Shown here in pieces: positions 26,031 to 35,182 of a stretch of 56,062 nt of DNA. The stretch covers positions 1 through 56,062 of the forward strand of contig JAHYIT010000018.1 in NCBI GenBank assembly GCA_019429205.1, given 5' to 3'. This stretch comes from Mariniphaga sp. Its GTDB lineage: Bacteria > Bacteroidota > Bacteroidia > Bacteroidales > Prolixibacteraceae. Numbering within the stretch: position 1 is the stretch's first letter; every line of letters starts with the position of its first letter. The position numbers and the translations under genes are program-made. The notes beneath the pieces are model-generated. The model worked only from the letters and a program-made list of their open reading frames with translations, did no database searches and had not been told where the DNA came from.

Positions 26031-28412
26031 ATGATTAAACAACTTAAACGATTGATGATGAATAGCCTTAGGAACAGGCTTTATGCCTTCCTTAATATTA
26101 TTGGATTGAGCGTGGCCCTGCTTTCCGTATTCATTGTTTTCCTTTGGGTTTTCTTTGAATTGGGCTATGATAAATTCAATACAAATTATCACCGTATTTA
26201 TCAGATTAATAATCTCTCAGTTGAAGATGGGATGCGATGGGATGGCACACCTTCACCCTTAGCTCCTGCAATTATTGATAATTCTCCGGGAGTGGAACAA
26301 ATAACCCGCATTGTCCGATTTAATCCTCTGCCAATTAGTTATGGTGAAAATAGTTTTATTGAGGAAAACGGTATCTCTTCAGACCCTGAAATATTCGATA
26401 TTTTTTCATTTAAACCCATTGCCGGAAATGTAAGAAAAGCTTTGCAGGTTGCAAACACTATGGTGGTAACCGAATCATTTGCCCGACGTTATTTTGGCGA
26501 TGAAGATCCCCACGGAAAGGACCTGATTCTTCAGGGGAGGTTTCCAATTACAATTCAAGCTGTAATTGAAGATGTCCCGGCACAATCCCATTTGCAATTT
26601 GATTTTATCCTTTCACACGAGTTAGCCAAACGGTTTTACAGTGATGAGTGGGGAAATCCTAATTACCTTACCTATATACTCATACATCAGGATGCCAATG
26701 CCAATGATGTTTTGACTTCCATAACACAGGTAGCTATGGAAAACCAAATGCCAAATATTTACAGTGGCAGAAATAATCTTATTCTAAGGCCACTGAAAGA
26801 TATTTATTTGGATAACGGTATTAACAACCGGGTAGGAGATACGGGGGATAAACGAAATGTATTGATCCTTTCTCTGGTCGGTTTGCTTATACTTCTCATG
26901 GCATGTTTCAATTATGTCAATATCTCAGTGTCGCTAATCACTAAAAGGCTAAAGACCTCTTCAATACAGAAGATTCATGGTGCCTCGCGGAGAAACATAT
27001 TTTTCCAATCTCTTTCAATGTCAGTTTTAATTATAATGGGTTCATACTTTATTTCTCTGGTGTTGCTTTTCTATTTGCTTCCCTGGTTTGAATCTTTTAC
27101 AGGCAAGCAGGTAAGTTTTATTCTTTATGAACCCATGTTTATTTTGATTTTATTATTGGTTTTTGCCGGAACGGTAGTTTTATCAGGCATATACCCGGCA
27201 TTACTTTTATCACGACCCAATGCTTTAAGCCTGTTTCAGGTTTCAGGGAATTCCATTACCAAATCCCGAAAATTTCAGATTATTGCAGGGTTGCAGAGTG
27301 CCATTTCGATTACATTAATAATATGCACAATTGCCATCTATAAACAAATGAGTTACTTACGGCAAAAAGATCTGGGTTTTAGCACAAACCAAATTGTATA
27401 TTTTCAACTCAGTGGAATCATTAGTACTAAAATTGATGCAGTAAAGGGTGAACTTGAGGCTATTCCCGGAATTCAACAGATAGCTATGAAAGATTGTGTC
27501 CCTTTTGGGATCAGGAACAACACCCGGGCAATTATGTGGAGAGAAAATAGTGAGATAAAAAATACCGGTGACGGGAATTACTTTAATTCAGAAACAACCC
27601 GGATAGATCCTGAATACTTTAAGATGATGGAAGTTGAATTCAGTGAGGGAAGAAACTTCGATGAATCATTCCAGGCAGATAAGCAAAATTTTATTCTGAA
27701 TGAGGAGGCTGTAAGGCAAATGCAACTGGATAATCCTGTTGGTCAGGAAATCGCGCTTTACGGAGAGTGGGGTATTATTGTGGGTGTAATAAAAGACACC
27801 TATTTCAAGTCGCTACATGAGAAAATCCAACCACAGGTTTTCCATCTTTACAGGGGTTTGGAGAGAGAAAGCAATTACAGTATTCTGTTTCTGAGGGTTG
27901 CAGGTTCGGATATACCCGGAATAATAAGTCAGATTGAGGATGTCTGGAGGAACCACAATCCCGGCATTCCATTCGAATATCATTTTCTGGATGAACAGTA
28001 TGATCTGTTGTATAAATCAGATAAGCGCATGGCCCAATTTATTAATTTGTTTTCCGCGCTGGCAGTTTTCGTTGCATGCCTTGGGCTATTTGGGCAATCT
28101 GTATTTGCAGCGGACAACCGCACCAAGGAGATAGGTATAAGAAAGGTGAATGGCGCCAAAGTTTGGGAGGTGATGGCCATGATGAACATAGCTTTTGTTA
28201 AATGGGTAATTATCTCATTTGTGATAGCCAGTCCTGTTGCATGGTATGCTATGGACCGATGGCTCCAAAATTTTGCATACAGAACTGAACTTAGCTGGTG
28301 GGTTTTTGCAACTGCCGGATTGTTGGCGCTGATTATCGCTCTGCTTACAGTTAGCTGGCAAAGCTTGATGGCGGCAAGAAGGAACCCGGTTGAAGCTTTA
28401 AGATATGAATGA
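26031..28412 (+). CDS. FtsX/MacB-type ABC permease 2
   Basis: A 793-residue paralog of permease 1 with the same layout: TM1 near 15-42 (YAFLNIIGLSVALLSVFIVF), MacB-like periplasmic domain, three helices, a second half with another periplasmic domain, and three C-terminal helices with IGIRKVNGAKVWEVMAMM. It ends in RRNPVEALRYE. The gap to permease 1 is 29 bases, so the genes form one transcript. The periplasmic parts differ much more from permease 1 than the C-terminal helices do, consistent with different cargos on one shared motor (inference). Confidence 0.9.
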   Translation: MIKQLKRLMMNSLRNRLYAFLNIIGLSVALLSVFIVFLWVFFELGYDKFNTNYHRIYQINNLSVEDGMRWDGTPSPLAPAIIDNSPGVEQITRIVRFNPLPISYGENSFIEENGISSDPEIFDIFSFKPIAGNVRKALQVANTMVVTESFARRYFGDEDPHGKDLILQGRFPITIQAVIEDVPAQSHLQFDFILSHELAKRFYSDEWGNPNYLTYILIHQDANANDVLTSITQVAMENQMPNIYSGRNNLILRPLKDIYLDNGINNRVGDTGDKRNVLILSLVGLLILLMACFNYVNISVSLITKRLKTSSIQKIHGASRRNIFFQSLSMSVLIIMGSYFISLVLLFYLLPWFESFTGKQVSFILYEPMFILILLLVFAGTVVLSGIYPALLLSRPNALSLFQVSGNSITKSRKFQIIAGLQSAISITLIICTIAIYKQMSYLRQKDLGFSTNQIVYFQLSGIISTKIDAVKGELEAIPGIQQIAMKDCVPFGIRNNTRAIMWRENSEIKNTGDGNYFNSETTRIDPEYFKMMEVEFSEGRNFDESFQADKQNFILNEEAVRQMQLDNPVGQEIALYGEWGIIVGVIKDTYFKSLHEKIQPQVFHLYRGLERESNYSILFLRVAGSDIPGIISQIEDVWRNHNPGIPFEYHFLDEQYDLLYKSDKRMAQFINLFSALAVFVACLGLFGQSVFAADNRTKEIGIRKVNGAKVWEVMAMMNIAFVKWVIISFVIASPVAWYAMDRWLQNFAYRTELSWWVFATAGLLALIIALLTVSWQSLMAARRNPVEALRYE

Positions 28413-28472
28413 AAACTTTGAATTTGGACTGATGGAGAATGGAATCTGCAAGAATAAAAACGAATAAGGAAT

Positions 28473-28895
28473 ATGATTAATGTTTCAAACCTGAGAAAAA
28501 CCTTCGATAATTCGGGAAAAGAATTAAAAAATCGTAATTATATGGAAGAGGCTGAGCGTCTGTGCGATCGGATTGGAATTATTGACAATGGAGAAATAAT
28601 TGCAGAGGGGACATTGAATGAGTTAAGGACATTGGGTTCGATGAAAGAAACCGCTGTGCTCACTTATACAAATCTTACAGACGAACGCTACAATACAATC
28701 GCAAAAGAATGGAATGACCATCAACGTATTGAAAACAGAATAAACTTTTATTCCAGAAATATTCAAGGTGATTTATTTAAAATAATTTTAAAATGCAATG
28801 AATTCGGTCTTGACATCCAGCATATTGATATTCAAAAGATAAGCCTTGAAACTATATTTTTAAGTTTAACCGGTAAGCAACTAAGAGACAGATGA
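28473..28895 (+). pseudogene. ABC-2 type ATPase with catalytic core deleted
   Basis: This 140-codon frame starts like an ABC-2/CcmA-type ATPase (MINVSNLRKTFDNSGKEL) and then jumps to the sequence that normally follows the H-loop (NYMEEAERLCDRIGIIDNGE). It keeps the full C-terminal accessory region to LSLTGKQLRD. Walker A, Q-loop, signature, Walker B and the H-loop histidine are all absent, about 170 residues by family comparison. The deletion is in frame, so a 140-residue product could still be made but cannot hydrolyse ATP. The permease partner overlaps by 4 bases (ATGA). Confidence 0.85.
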
Positions 28896-29647
28896 TAAAA
28901 CTTGTAAAGAAAGATCTGAAATTATTCTTCGGAAATAAGCAGGACATGATGCTGACCTTTGCATTGCCCATTATTTTTATTACTTTATTTTCTTTCGTAT
29001 TCGGGAAAATGGGTAATACCGAGGAAGATAATATGCACGGTATTGTTCAAGTTGTGGCAGGTACTTCAGTTATGATGCTTCTATTTTCAGTTGCAGGAAT
29101 TGGTGAAAGTCTGTTAAATGAAAAACAAGAAGGGATGCTGAAGAAGTTACTATGTTCACCCATACCTCCAGGGCATATTCTATATGGGAAGATGGTATTT
29201 GCCAATATCATTGCAGTTATTCAACTGATAATCATGTTTATATATGCCTGGCTGGTTTTTGGCCTGGACATTCTGCCTCACCTTCCTTCTCTTATACTCA
29301 TGATTTTGGTAACTGCCTATGCCTGTTCCGGTTTCGGAATTGTCCTTGCATCATTTGCCAGGACACGTCAACAGGTGCAGGGTTTTGCAACTATGATCGT
29401 ACTCGTAATGAGTGTTACCGGAGGTAGCATGATACCAATTTTTTTGATGCCGGAAATTATACAAAAGATTGCTGTTGTTACGGTTAACTATTGGAGTATC
29501 CAGGGGTTTTATGACATTTTCCTGAGGTATCTCCCATTATCAGATATCACTTTCCTTTCAAGAGTCTTTACTCTAATAATGATTGGAACTTCTTTAAATT
29601 TGATTGCTTATCAGATGTTTAAGAGAAATATTTTAAAGGTTGCCTAG
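28892..29647 (+). CDS. ABC-2 type permease lacking its periplasmic domain
   Basis: A 251-residue ABC-2 permease. TM1 lies at about 20-40 (MMLTFALPIIFITLFSFVFG). Full-length relatives then have a periplasmic domain of roughly 150 residues; here FGKMGNTEEDN leads straight to GIVQVVAGTSVMMLLFSVAG, the start of the membrane bundle. The remaining five helices and the C-terminus (NLIAYQMFKRNILKVA) look intact. Because its ATPase partner is also gutted, the pair is probably non-functional, although the reading frame is open. It abuts permease 3 without a gap (next ATG at 29648). Confidence 0.8.
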   Translation: MIKLVKKDLKLFFGNKQDMMLTFALPIIFITLFSFVFGKMGNTEEDNMHGIVQVVAGTSVMMLLFSVAGIGESLLNEKQEGMLKKLLCSPIPPGHILYGKMVFANIIAVIQLIIMFIYAWLVFGLDILPHLPSLILMILVTAYACSGFGIVLASFARTRQQVQGFATMIVLVMSVTGGSMIPIFLMPEIIQKIAVVTVNYWSIQGFYDIFLRYLPLSDITFLSRVFTLIMIGTSLNLIAYQMFKRNILKVA

Positions 29648-32038
29648 ATGAAAAATTTAAACGTTTTAATAAGAGGCCTTTTTAGAAAAGGAAAATCGGG
29701 GATTTACATTCTGGTCAATTTTACAATTGCATTTACCTGTGCATTATTGATTTATCTTTTTGTTTTTGATGAATTTTCGTTTGACAAGCATTTTGCAAAT
29801 TACAGTCAAACCTACCGGCTAAATATCGAGGCGAAAGATAAAAGCAATATCAGTTGTAACCTGCCGGGAGTGTTGTACGAAAAAATAGAACAAGTTCCCG
29901 GCATTGAAAGGGTTGCGCGTATGCAAACCTTTATGGGAGAACGTTACATCGTTGTTGATAATGAAACATTTTTGGAAGATAAATTTCTGTTTGCTGATCC
30001 TGAAATACTGGATATTTTTGATTTCAGATTTATAACAGGCAGCCCCAAAGATGCCTTGTCAATACCATTTGGCCTGATCATCAGTAAATCGACGGCACAA
30101 AAGTATTTTGGCGGAACAAATCCGGTTGGAAAAACCATTCAACTTGATAATCATGATTTCACAGTTACTGCAATAGTTGAAGATTTGCCTGCACAAACCC
30201 ATTTTGATTTTAAATTTCTGGCGCCAGCCTCGAGTTACAAATCCATGAACAACGACGTGCTGAAACAATGGTACATTTCATCTTTCAATTATTATTTTCT
30301 TTTATCAGAGAATACGGATAAAAGCATTGCAGAAGCGTTAATTACCAGAGCTTTTGCAGAAGGAAACGGCATTTCAGAAGAAACCCGGGAATTTCAAATG
30401 ACACTGGAACCACTGGCCAATATTCACCTGAAAGCCGTAAGTACCCGATGGGACAACGCCATTAAAGGGGATATCAAAGTTGTTTATGGTTTTATTGTTG
30501 TTATGTTGATGATTCTTGGAATTGCTGTTGCCAATTACATTAATGTTTTAACGGCAAATTACCAACAGAAAGTCAGGGAAAACAGCATTCGGAGAATAAA
30601 TGGAGCATCAGGTTTCTCTGTAATACACCATCAAATTTCAGAAACGTTTTTTTTACTTTCCATTTCCATGAGCATTGCAATTGGACTGACTTTTTTGCTT
30701 CTGCCATTCGTTAATAATTTAACCGGAAAAGAAATACAACCCGGATTTAGTTTACTTCCTTTTATTGGTGTTATGCTGGTTTCAGTTATTACTGTATCTG
30801 TAATTTATCCCGTTTTTTTTATACAATCGTTTAAGGCAACAGGTTTTTTAAAAAACCAGTCAATCATTTTAAACCTGAAAACAAGAAAACAGCACACCCT
30901 TGTCAGGGGTTCTCTGATCACTTTCCAGTTGGTGATAGCTACTTCGCTTATTGCTTCAGCAATATTAATCAGCAAACAACTTCAACTGGTAATGAAAACT
31001 AAAACGGGGTTCGATCAGGAAAATACGCTGGTCGTTATAAATCCATACAGCGAAACAATGAATCAACGGTATGACTTGTTCAAGCAAAAACTGGCTTCTG
31101 TTCCAATGGTTAAAGACGTGGGGGTAACAGAAAATGCCCCGGCCGGTTCTATTAATAATTACACTCCCGTTTGGCTCCCCGGCAAAGAGAATGAGCTTAA
31201 AGCCGATCTGGGGCAAATTACAGTGGACCATGATTTTTTCCCGGCTATTGGCGCAAAAATCGTGCAGGGTAAAAATTTCAATAAAAATATTCTGTATGAC
31301 GAACAAATGGGAATAGTTATCAACGAATCGGCAGTTAAAGCGCTCAACCTTACCCACCCAATCGGGCAAAAGGTGGTGGTGCAAAATAATGCCTACACGC
31401 CCAATAACGAAATGGAAATAATAGGGGTAACTGAAGACATGCAATACTTTACCTTAAAGGAAGCTTCAAAACCGGTAATGTACTTTATTCGGCCCTGGGG
31501 AAAACACAATATCATAGTAAAACTTGAATCTGGTAACTACAGCCATGCCCTTCAGCAAATTCAGAATGTGTGGAAAGAGGTTGAGCCAAATCTACCCTTT
31601 ACATACCAGTTTATGGATGACCGGATAAGTTCCAATTATACATCGGAAGTAAATACAGCAAGCATTATTGGAATTTTATCGGGCATTGCCATATTTCTTT
31701 CGATACTCGGTGTGTTGGGTATGATTGGTTTTACGGTTCAGCAAAGGATTAAAGAAATCGGCATCCGCAAAGTAAACGGAGCGCGTATTTCCGAAGTTAT
31801 GGCTTTGCTGAACAGAGACTTTTTAAAATGGATAATAATAGCATTTGTAATTGCTACACCCATTGCCTGGTACGCCATGAACAAGTGGCTCGAAAACTTT
31901 GCCTACAAAACCAATTTAAGTTGGTGGATTTTTGCTCTGGCAGGTCTGCTGGCGTTGGGTATTGCGTTGTTGACGGTGAGCTGGCAGAGTTGGAAAGCGG
32001 CAACGCGGAATCCGGTGGAGGCACTCAGGTATGAATAA
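29648..32038 (+). CDS. FtsX/MacB-type ABC permease 3
   Basis: A 796-residue FtsX/MacB permease with TM1 at about 15-38 (GIYILVNFTIAFTCALLIYL), a periplasmic domain to about 275, three central helices, a second periplasmic domain and the conserved three-helix end with IKEIGIRKVNGARISEVM and TRNPVEALRYE. Its ATG directly follows the stop of the truncated ABC-2 permease, indicating translational coupling. The last ~230 bases are strikingly similar to those of permeases 1 and 4, while the first two thirds are diverged. Confidence 0.9.
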   Translation: MKNLNVLIRGLFRKGKSGIYILVNFTIAFTCALLIYLFVFDEFSFDKHFANYSQTYRLNIEAKDKSNISCNLPGVLYEKIEQVPGIERVARMQTFMGERYIVVDNETFLEDKFLFADPEILDIFDFRFITGSPKDALSIPFGLIISKSTAQKYFGGTNPVGKTIQLDNHDFTVTAIVEDLPAQTHFDFKFLAPASSYKSMNNDVLKQWYISSFNYYFLLSENTDKSIAEALITRAFAEGNGISEETREFQMTLEPLANIHLKAVSTRWDNAIKGDIKVVYGFIVVMLMILGIAVANYINVLTANYQQKVRENSIRRINGASGFSVIHHQISETFFLLSISMSIAIGLTFLLLPFVNNLTGKEIQPGFSLLPFIGVMLVSVITVSVIYPVFFIQSFKATGFLKNQSIILNLKTRKQHTLVRGSLITFQLVIATSLIASAILISKQLQLVMKTKTGFDQENTLVVINPYSETMNQRYDLFKQKLASVPMVKDVGVTENAPAGSINNYTPVWLPGKENELKADLGQITVDHDFFPAIGAKIVQGKNFNKNILYDEQMGIVINESAVKALNLTHPIGQKVVVQNNAYTPNNEMEIIGVTEDMQYFTLKEASKPVMYFIRPWGKHNIIVKLESGNYSHALQQIQNVWKEVEPNLPFTYQFMDDRISSNYTSEVNTASIIGILSGIAIFLSILGVLGMIGFTVQQRIKEIGIRKVNGARISEVMALLNRDFLKWIIIAFVIATPIAWYAMNKWLENFAYKTNLSWWIFALAGLLALGIALLTVSWQSWKAATRNPVEALRYE

Positions 32039-32085
32039 GTCTGAACCGTGATTTTTGTGATTAACTGATTACCATGATTGAAAAA

Positions 32086-32177
32086 GCAGAGAGCAGAGAG
32101 CAAAGGGTATGGAGCAGGAAGAAAGGCGACCGGGTGTTGCAGACTATTCGCTTTGCCCCTTGCCCCTTGCCCCATGC
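32086..32177 (+). repeat. purine/pyrimidine repeat element, third locus
   Basis: A purine-rich start (GCAGAGAGCAGAGAGCAAAG) and a pyrimidine-rich end with three CCCTTGC/CCCATGC units (32153-32177) flank about 25 unrelated bases. It is the same repeat type as around 22358-22822 but without the four-helix-bundle remnant. It separates permease 3 from two permease tails. Confidence 0.6.
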
Positions 32178-32220
32178 TAAAATCAAAGTCCATCTGGGAA
32201 ATCAGATGAATCCTGGTTTA

Positions 32221-32274
32221 GACAATTGGCGGGCAGCAACGAGGAATCCGGTGGAGGCGCTAAAATATGAATGA
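32221..32274 (+). pseudogene. C-terminal tail of an FtsX permease
   Basis: Eighteen codons read DNWRAATRNPVEALKYE-stop, the exact C-terminus of the neighbouring permeases (WRAATRNPVEALRYE in permease 4). Nothing upstream matches the rest of a permease, so this is a remnant of a lost paralog or of a duplicated 3' end. Confidence 0.75.
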
Positions 32275-32292
32275 CAAAATTTCGACCACAGT

Positions 32293-32322
32293 GTCAGAAT
32301 GGAGGCATTGAGGCATGAATAA
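32293..32322 (+). pseudogene. second, more degenerate permease tail
   Basis: The frame SVRMEALRHE-stop aligns at DNA level with the RNPVEALRYE-stop end of permeases if five bases (CCGGT) are removed. It is short, so chance similarity is possible, but it lies just after another tail and just before an intact permease. Confidence 0.45.
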
Positions 32323-32336
32323 GATTAAATTAAAAA

Positions 32337-34736
32337 ATGAATTTAGCAACAATGAAACTAAATATTAACAATTGGAAATTAGCAATTAGAAATCTGAAAA
32401 ATCAAAAAAGAACTACAATTCTTAACATCATTGGATTGGCTTTTGGTTTTGCTGCTGTATTGTTTTTGTCTGCATTCGTTTATCGGGAGTTAACATACGA
32501 TTCATTTCATGAAAATGCAGATAAAATTTTTAAACCTGAATTTGAAATTATTGAAGCGGATGCTGACATCGATATTTCCCCGAACCTTACTTTAGACCAA
32601 ATAAATCTGTTTCGCGATAATGTTCCGGGTATAAAAGCTATTTCATTTTTAAATTACAGCAGATGGGACTGGGATAATGGAGCATGGATTGAATACCGGA
32701 ACAATAAATTTAATATTGACCGGATGGCCTTCTCCGACAAATACTTTAGTGATGTATTTTCTTTTAAAACAAGAATTGGAAATCTGGAGGAATCGTTGGA
32801 TGAACCGGATAAACTGGTAATAACAAAAGAATTATCAGATAAAATATTTGGAATTGAAAATCCGGTTGGGAAAGAGGTTCTTTTAAATAATAAGCCAATA
32901 GTTATAGGGGCTGTATTAGAAAAAGTTCCATCAAATTCATCCATTGAGATTGGTGGTTTAGTGAGTTATAAATCGGCGCCCTATTTTTTTGGGAATAAAA
33001 TTACCGATTGGAGCAATATTCCATTTATCAGGATCGATGAAAAAGCAATGCCGGAACAGATTGGTGAATCTTTTTCAAAAGTGCTTCGTTTGTCTTTGCC
33101 CGAAAAAGAATTAAAAAAAATTAATCCCATCTTTCATACCACACTTGTTCCAATTCGGGAATTATATTTTCACGAAGATTCAGCCTATTCTCCAATAAAA
33201 CACGGGAACAAATCTACGGCCTATGTCTTGCTGGGAATAGGACTTTTAATATTGATTTTGGCCATTATCAACTACAATAATCTTTTGCTGGTAACATCAT
33301 TAAAATGGAGGAAAGATTTTGGGATTCAGCAAATACTTGGTGCAGGTAAAGGCAATGCAAAAAAGCAACTATTGATAAAAGGAACTATTATAACCTTTGC
33401 CGGTTTTTTTGTTTCCATTCTTATTGTTTCAATTGGTCTTAACTGGTTTAATCAATTGATAAACTATCCTTTAGAACCTTCAGATTTTAGAACTATGCCA
33501 GCAGTGACTATTGCATTTGGATTATTATTAATCACCATTCTGTTTTCAGGAGTAATTCCCTCTTTAACAGGTGATTATTCGAATCCATTGATTCAGGTAC
33601 GAGGAATGCAATCCGAACAGAATAACTATAATAAGATGTGGAAAGGATTGGTTACCTTTCAGTTGTTCGTTTCAATTGCGCTTATTATTGGAGCAATGGT
33701 AATCAGTAAACAAATAAACTACGGATTAAAAAAAGATCTTGGTTTAAATGTACAAAATGTAGTAACCATTCCCACACATAAATTGGCAGATAAACAGCAG
33801 GCCTATTTAGATTTATTATCACAGCATGCTCAAACACAATCTTTCTGCCAGTCAACTTCCTACATAAATACATTTAATGTTTGGGGAGGAAAACTCAAAG
33901 CTCCCGGAATTGCCATAGAAAGCATTCTTTATAATATGATCAGGGTGAACAGTTCTTTTATTGAAACTTTGGGATTAAACCTCCTGGAAGGCAGAAATTT
34001 CAGGAATAATAATATTTCAGACGAAGGGGCGATGATTGTTAACGAGGCCTTTGTGAAACATTTTAAGCTGGAAAATCCATTAGAAGCTACCGTTCGGGAT
34101 TACCCCATAATCGGAGTTGTGGAGGACTTTAATTTTAACTCGTTGCATTATCAAATAGAACCTGCAATATTATGGAACACTCCTGATAAGATAGGATTAT
34201 CATCGATACATTTTACTGCTAATAACAAAACTGATGTCAGAATTTATATGGATTTTCTGAAAGCAGAGTGGGGAAAGCTGGATGCATCAAAGCCTTTCGA
34301 ATTTGAGTTTCTGGATGACAGATTGACTTCGATGTATCAGAAAGATATTGTTTTAGCGAAATCGATAATAAGCTTTTCCGTGTTCGCTATTTTCATAGCC
34401 TGCCTGGGAATTTTTGGCCTTTTATCCTATGTCATGGAAATGAAAGTCAAAGAAATTGGGATTAGGAAAGTAAACGGAGCTAAAGTTTTGGAAATTTTAA
34501 AACTCGTAAACCTGGATTTGGTAAAATGGATAACAATTGCTTTTATAATTGCCACACCCATAGCCTACTACGCCATGAATAAATGGCTCGAAAACTTTGC
34601 TTACAAAACCAAGTTGAGTTGGTGGATTTTTGCGCTGGCAGGTTTGCTGGCTTTGGGAATTGCGCTGCTAACTGTTAGCTGGCAGAGTTGGCGAGCGGCA
34701 ACGCGGAACCCGGTTGAGGCACTCAGGTATGAATAA
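32337..34736 (+). CDS. FtsX/MacB-type ABC permease 4
   Basis: A 799-residue FtsX/MacB permease. TM1 is near 30-50 (TTILNIIGLAFGFAAVLFLS), then come a periplasmic domain, central helices near 295-425, a second periplasmic domain, and the terminal bundle with VKEIGIRKVNGAKVLEILKL and TRNPVEALRYE. The ATG at 32352 (MKLNINNWKLAIRNL) is an equally plausible start. It follows two permease tails, so local duplication and loss have occurred here. Next comes a broken toxin-antitoxin module on the opposite strand. Confidence 0.9.
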   Translation: MNLATMKLNINNWKLAIRNLKNQKRTTILNIIGLAFGFAAVLFLSAFVYRELTYDSFHENADKIFKPEFEIIEADADIDISPNLTLDQINLFRDNVPGIKAISFLNYSRWDWDNGAWIEYRNNKFNIDRMAFSDKYFSDVFSFKTRIGNLEESLDEPDKLVITKELSDKIFGIENPVGKEVLLNNKPIVIGAVLEKVPSNSSIEIGGLVSYKSAPYFFGNKITDWSNIPFIRIDEKAMPEQIGESFSKVLRLSLPEKELKKINPIFHTTLVPIRELYFHEDSAYSPIKHGNKSTAYVLLGIGLLILILAIINYNNLLLVTSLKWRKDFGIQQILGAGKGNAKKQLLIKGTIITFAGFFVSILIVSIGLNWFNQLINYPLEPSDFRTMPAVTIAFGLLLITILFSGVIPSLTGDYSNPLIQVRGMQSEQNNYNKMWKGLVTFQLFVSIALIIGAMVISKQINYGLKKDLGLNVQNVVTIPTHKLADKQQAYLDLLSQHAQTQSFCQSTSYINTFNVWGGKLKAPGIAIESILYNMIRVNSSFIETLGLNLLEGRNFRNNNISDEGAMIVNEAFVKHFKLENPLEATVRDYPIIGVVEDFNFNSLHYQIEPAILWNTPDKIGLSSIHFTANNKTDVRIYMDFLKAEWGKLDASKPFEFEFLDDRLTSMYQKDIVLAKSIISFSVFAIFIACLGIFGLLSYVMEMKVKEIGIRKVNGAKVLEILKLVNLDLVKWITIAFIIATPIAYYAMNKWLENFAYKTKLSWWIFALAGLLALGIALLTVSWQSWRAATRNPVEALRYE

Positions 34737-34745
34737 ATTGAAAGT

Positions 34746-34838
34746 TTAATTATAATGACCTTTACAACTTGCAATAAAGATATTATTATGCTCGTCAACT
34801 TTATACACAAGTCGGTGTTCGTCGGTTATACAGTAACG
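34746..34838 (-). pseudogene. YoeB/Txe-family toxin, C-terminal remnant
   Basis: Reading the minus strand, the frame gives ITDEHRLVYKVDEHNNIFI and then ASCKGHYN-stop. This matches the C-terminus of YoeB/Txe RNases (EHRLVYKV and SCxxHY motifs), which cleave mRNA at the ribosome. The N-terminal two thirds are missing, and the preceding antitoxin reads into it out of frame, so no toxin can be produced. Confidence 0.75.
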
Positions 34839-35041
34839 TTACTTGTCTGTTTTTCAAGATTTCTAATTGCCTTGTTCACACGATTAACATATTCCTCACG
34901 GCTTTCTTTTTTGTTTAGCCCAAAATCGGCAACCGGAGAAATTGAGATTTCGAGTTCTTCTTCATTGTTAAAAAGGGCTTTTATTTTATTAAAAAGGTCG
35001 GATGTCAATTCGTTTGAACGAATCCGGATTACTGTTTCCAT
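34826..35041 (-). CDS. antitoxin of a broken TA pair
   Basis: A 71-residue acidic protein (METVIRIRSNELTSDLFNKI...). It resembles the short antitoxins paired with YoeB- or RelE-like toxins in Bacteroidota, with a ribbon-like N-terminus and a helical C-terminal toxin-neutralising part (REEYVNRVNKAIRNLEKQ). I chose the internal ATG at 35039-35041 because it fits the family start. The final SNVTV is frame-shifted toxin sequence, showing that a deletion fused the two genes. It may still be expressed. Confidence 0.65.
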   Translation of the reverse strand: METVIRIRSNELTSDLFNKIKALFNNEEELEISISPVADFGLNKKESREEYVNRVNKAIRNLEKQTSNVTV

Positions 35042-35182
35042 AATATTTTCATTAATACAAACAAAGATATACAATTCGATAGAAAATACTTCATTAATGA
35101 ATAGCGAAGGTTTTAATCCAAGTGAAGCCCTCACTAATAACAAGCTTGAAAGTGATGATTAATACTTAAAACAAAAAACGAA

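Noticed and set aside
30965-31444. 159-codon minus-strand frame within permease 3
   Set aside because: Antisense shadow of the permease with no domain or promoter.
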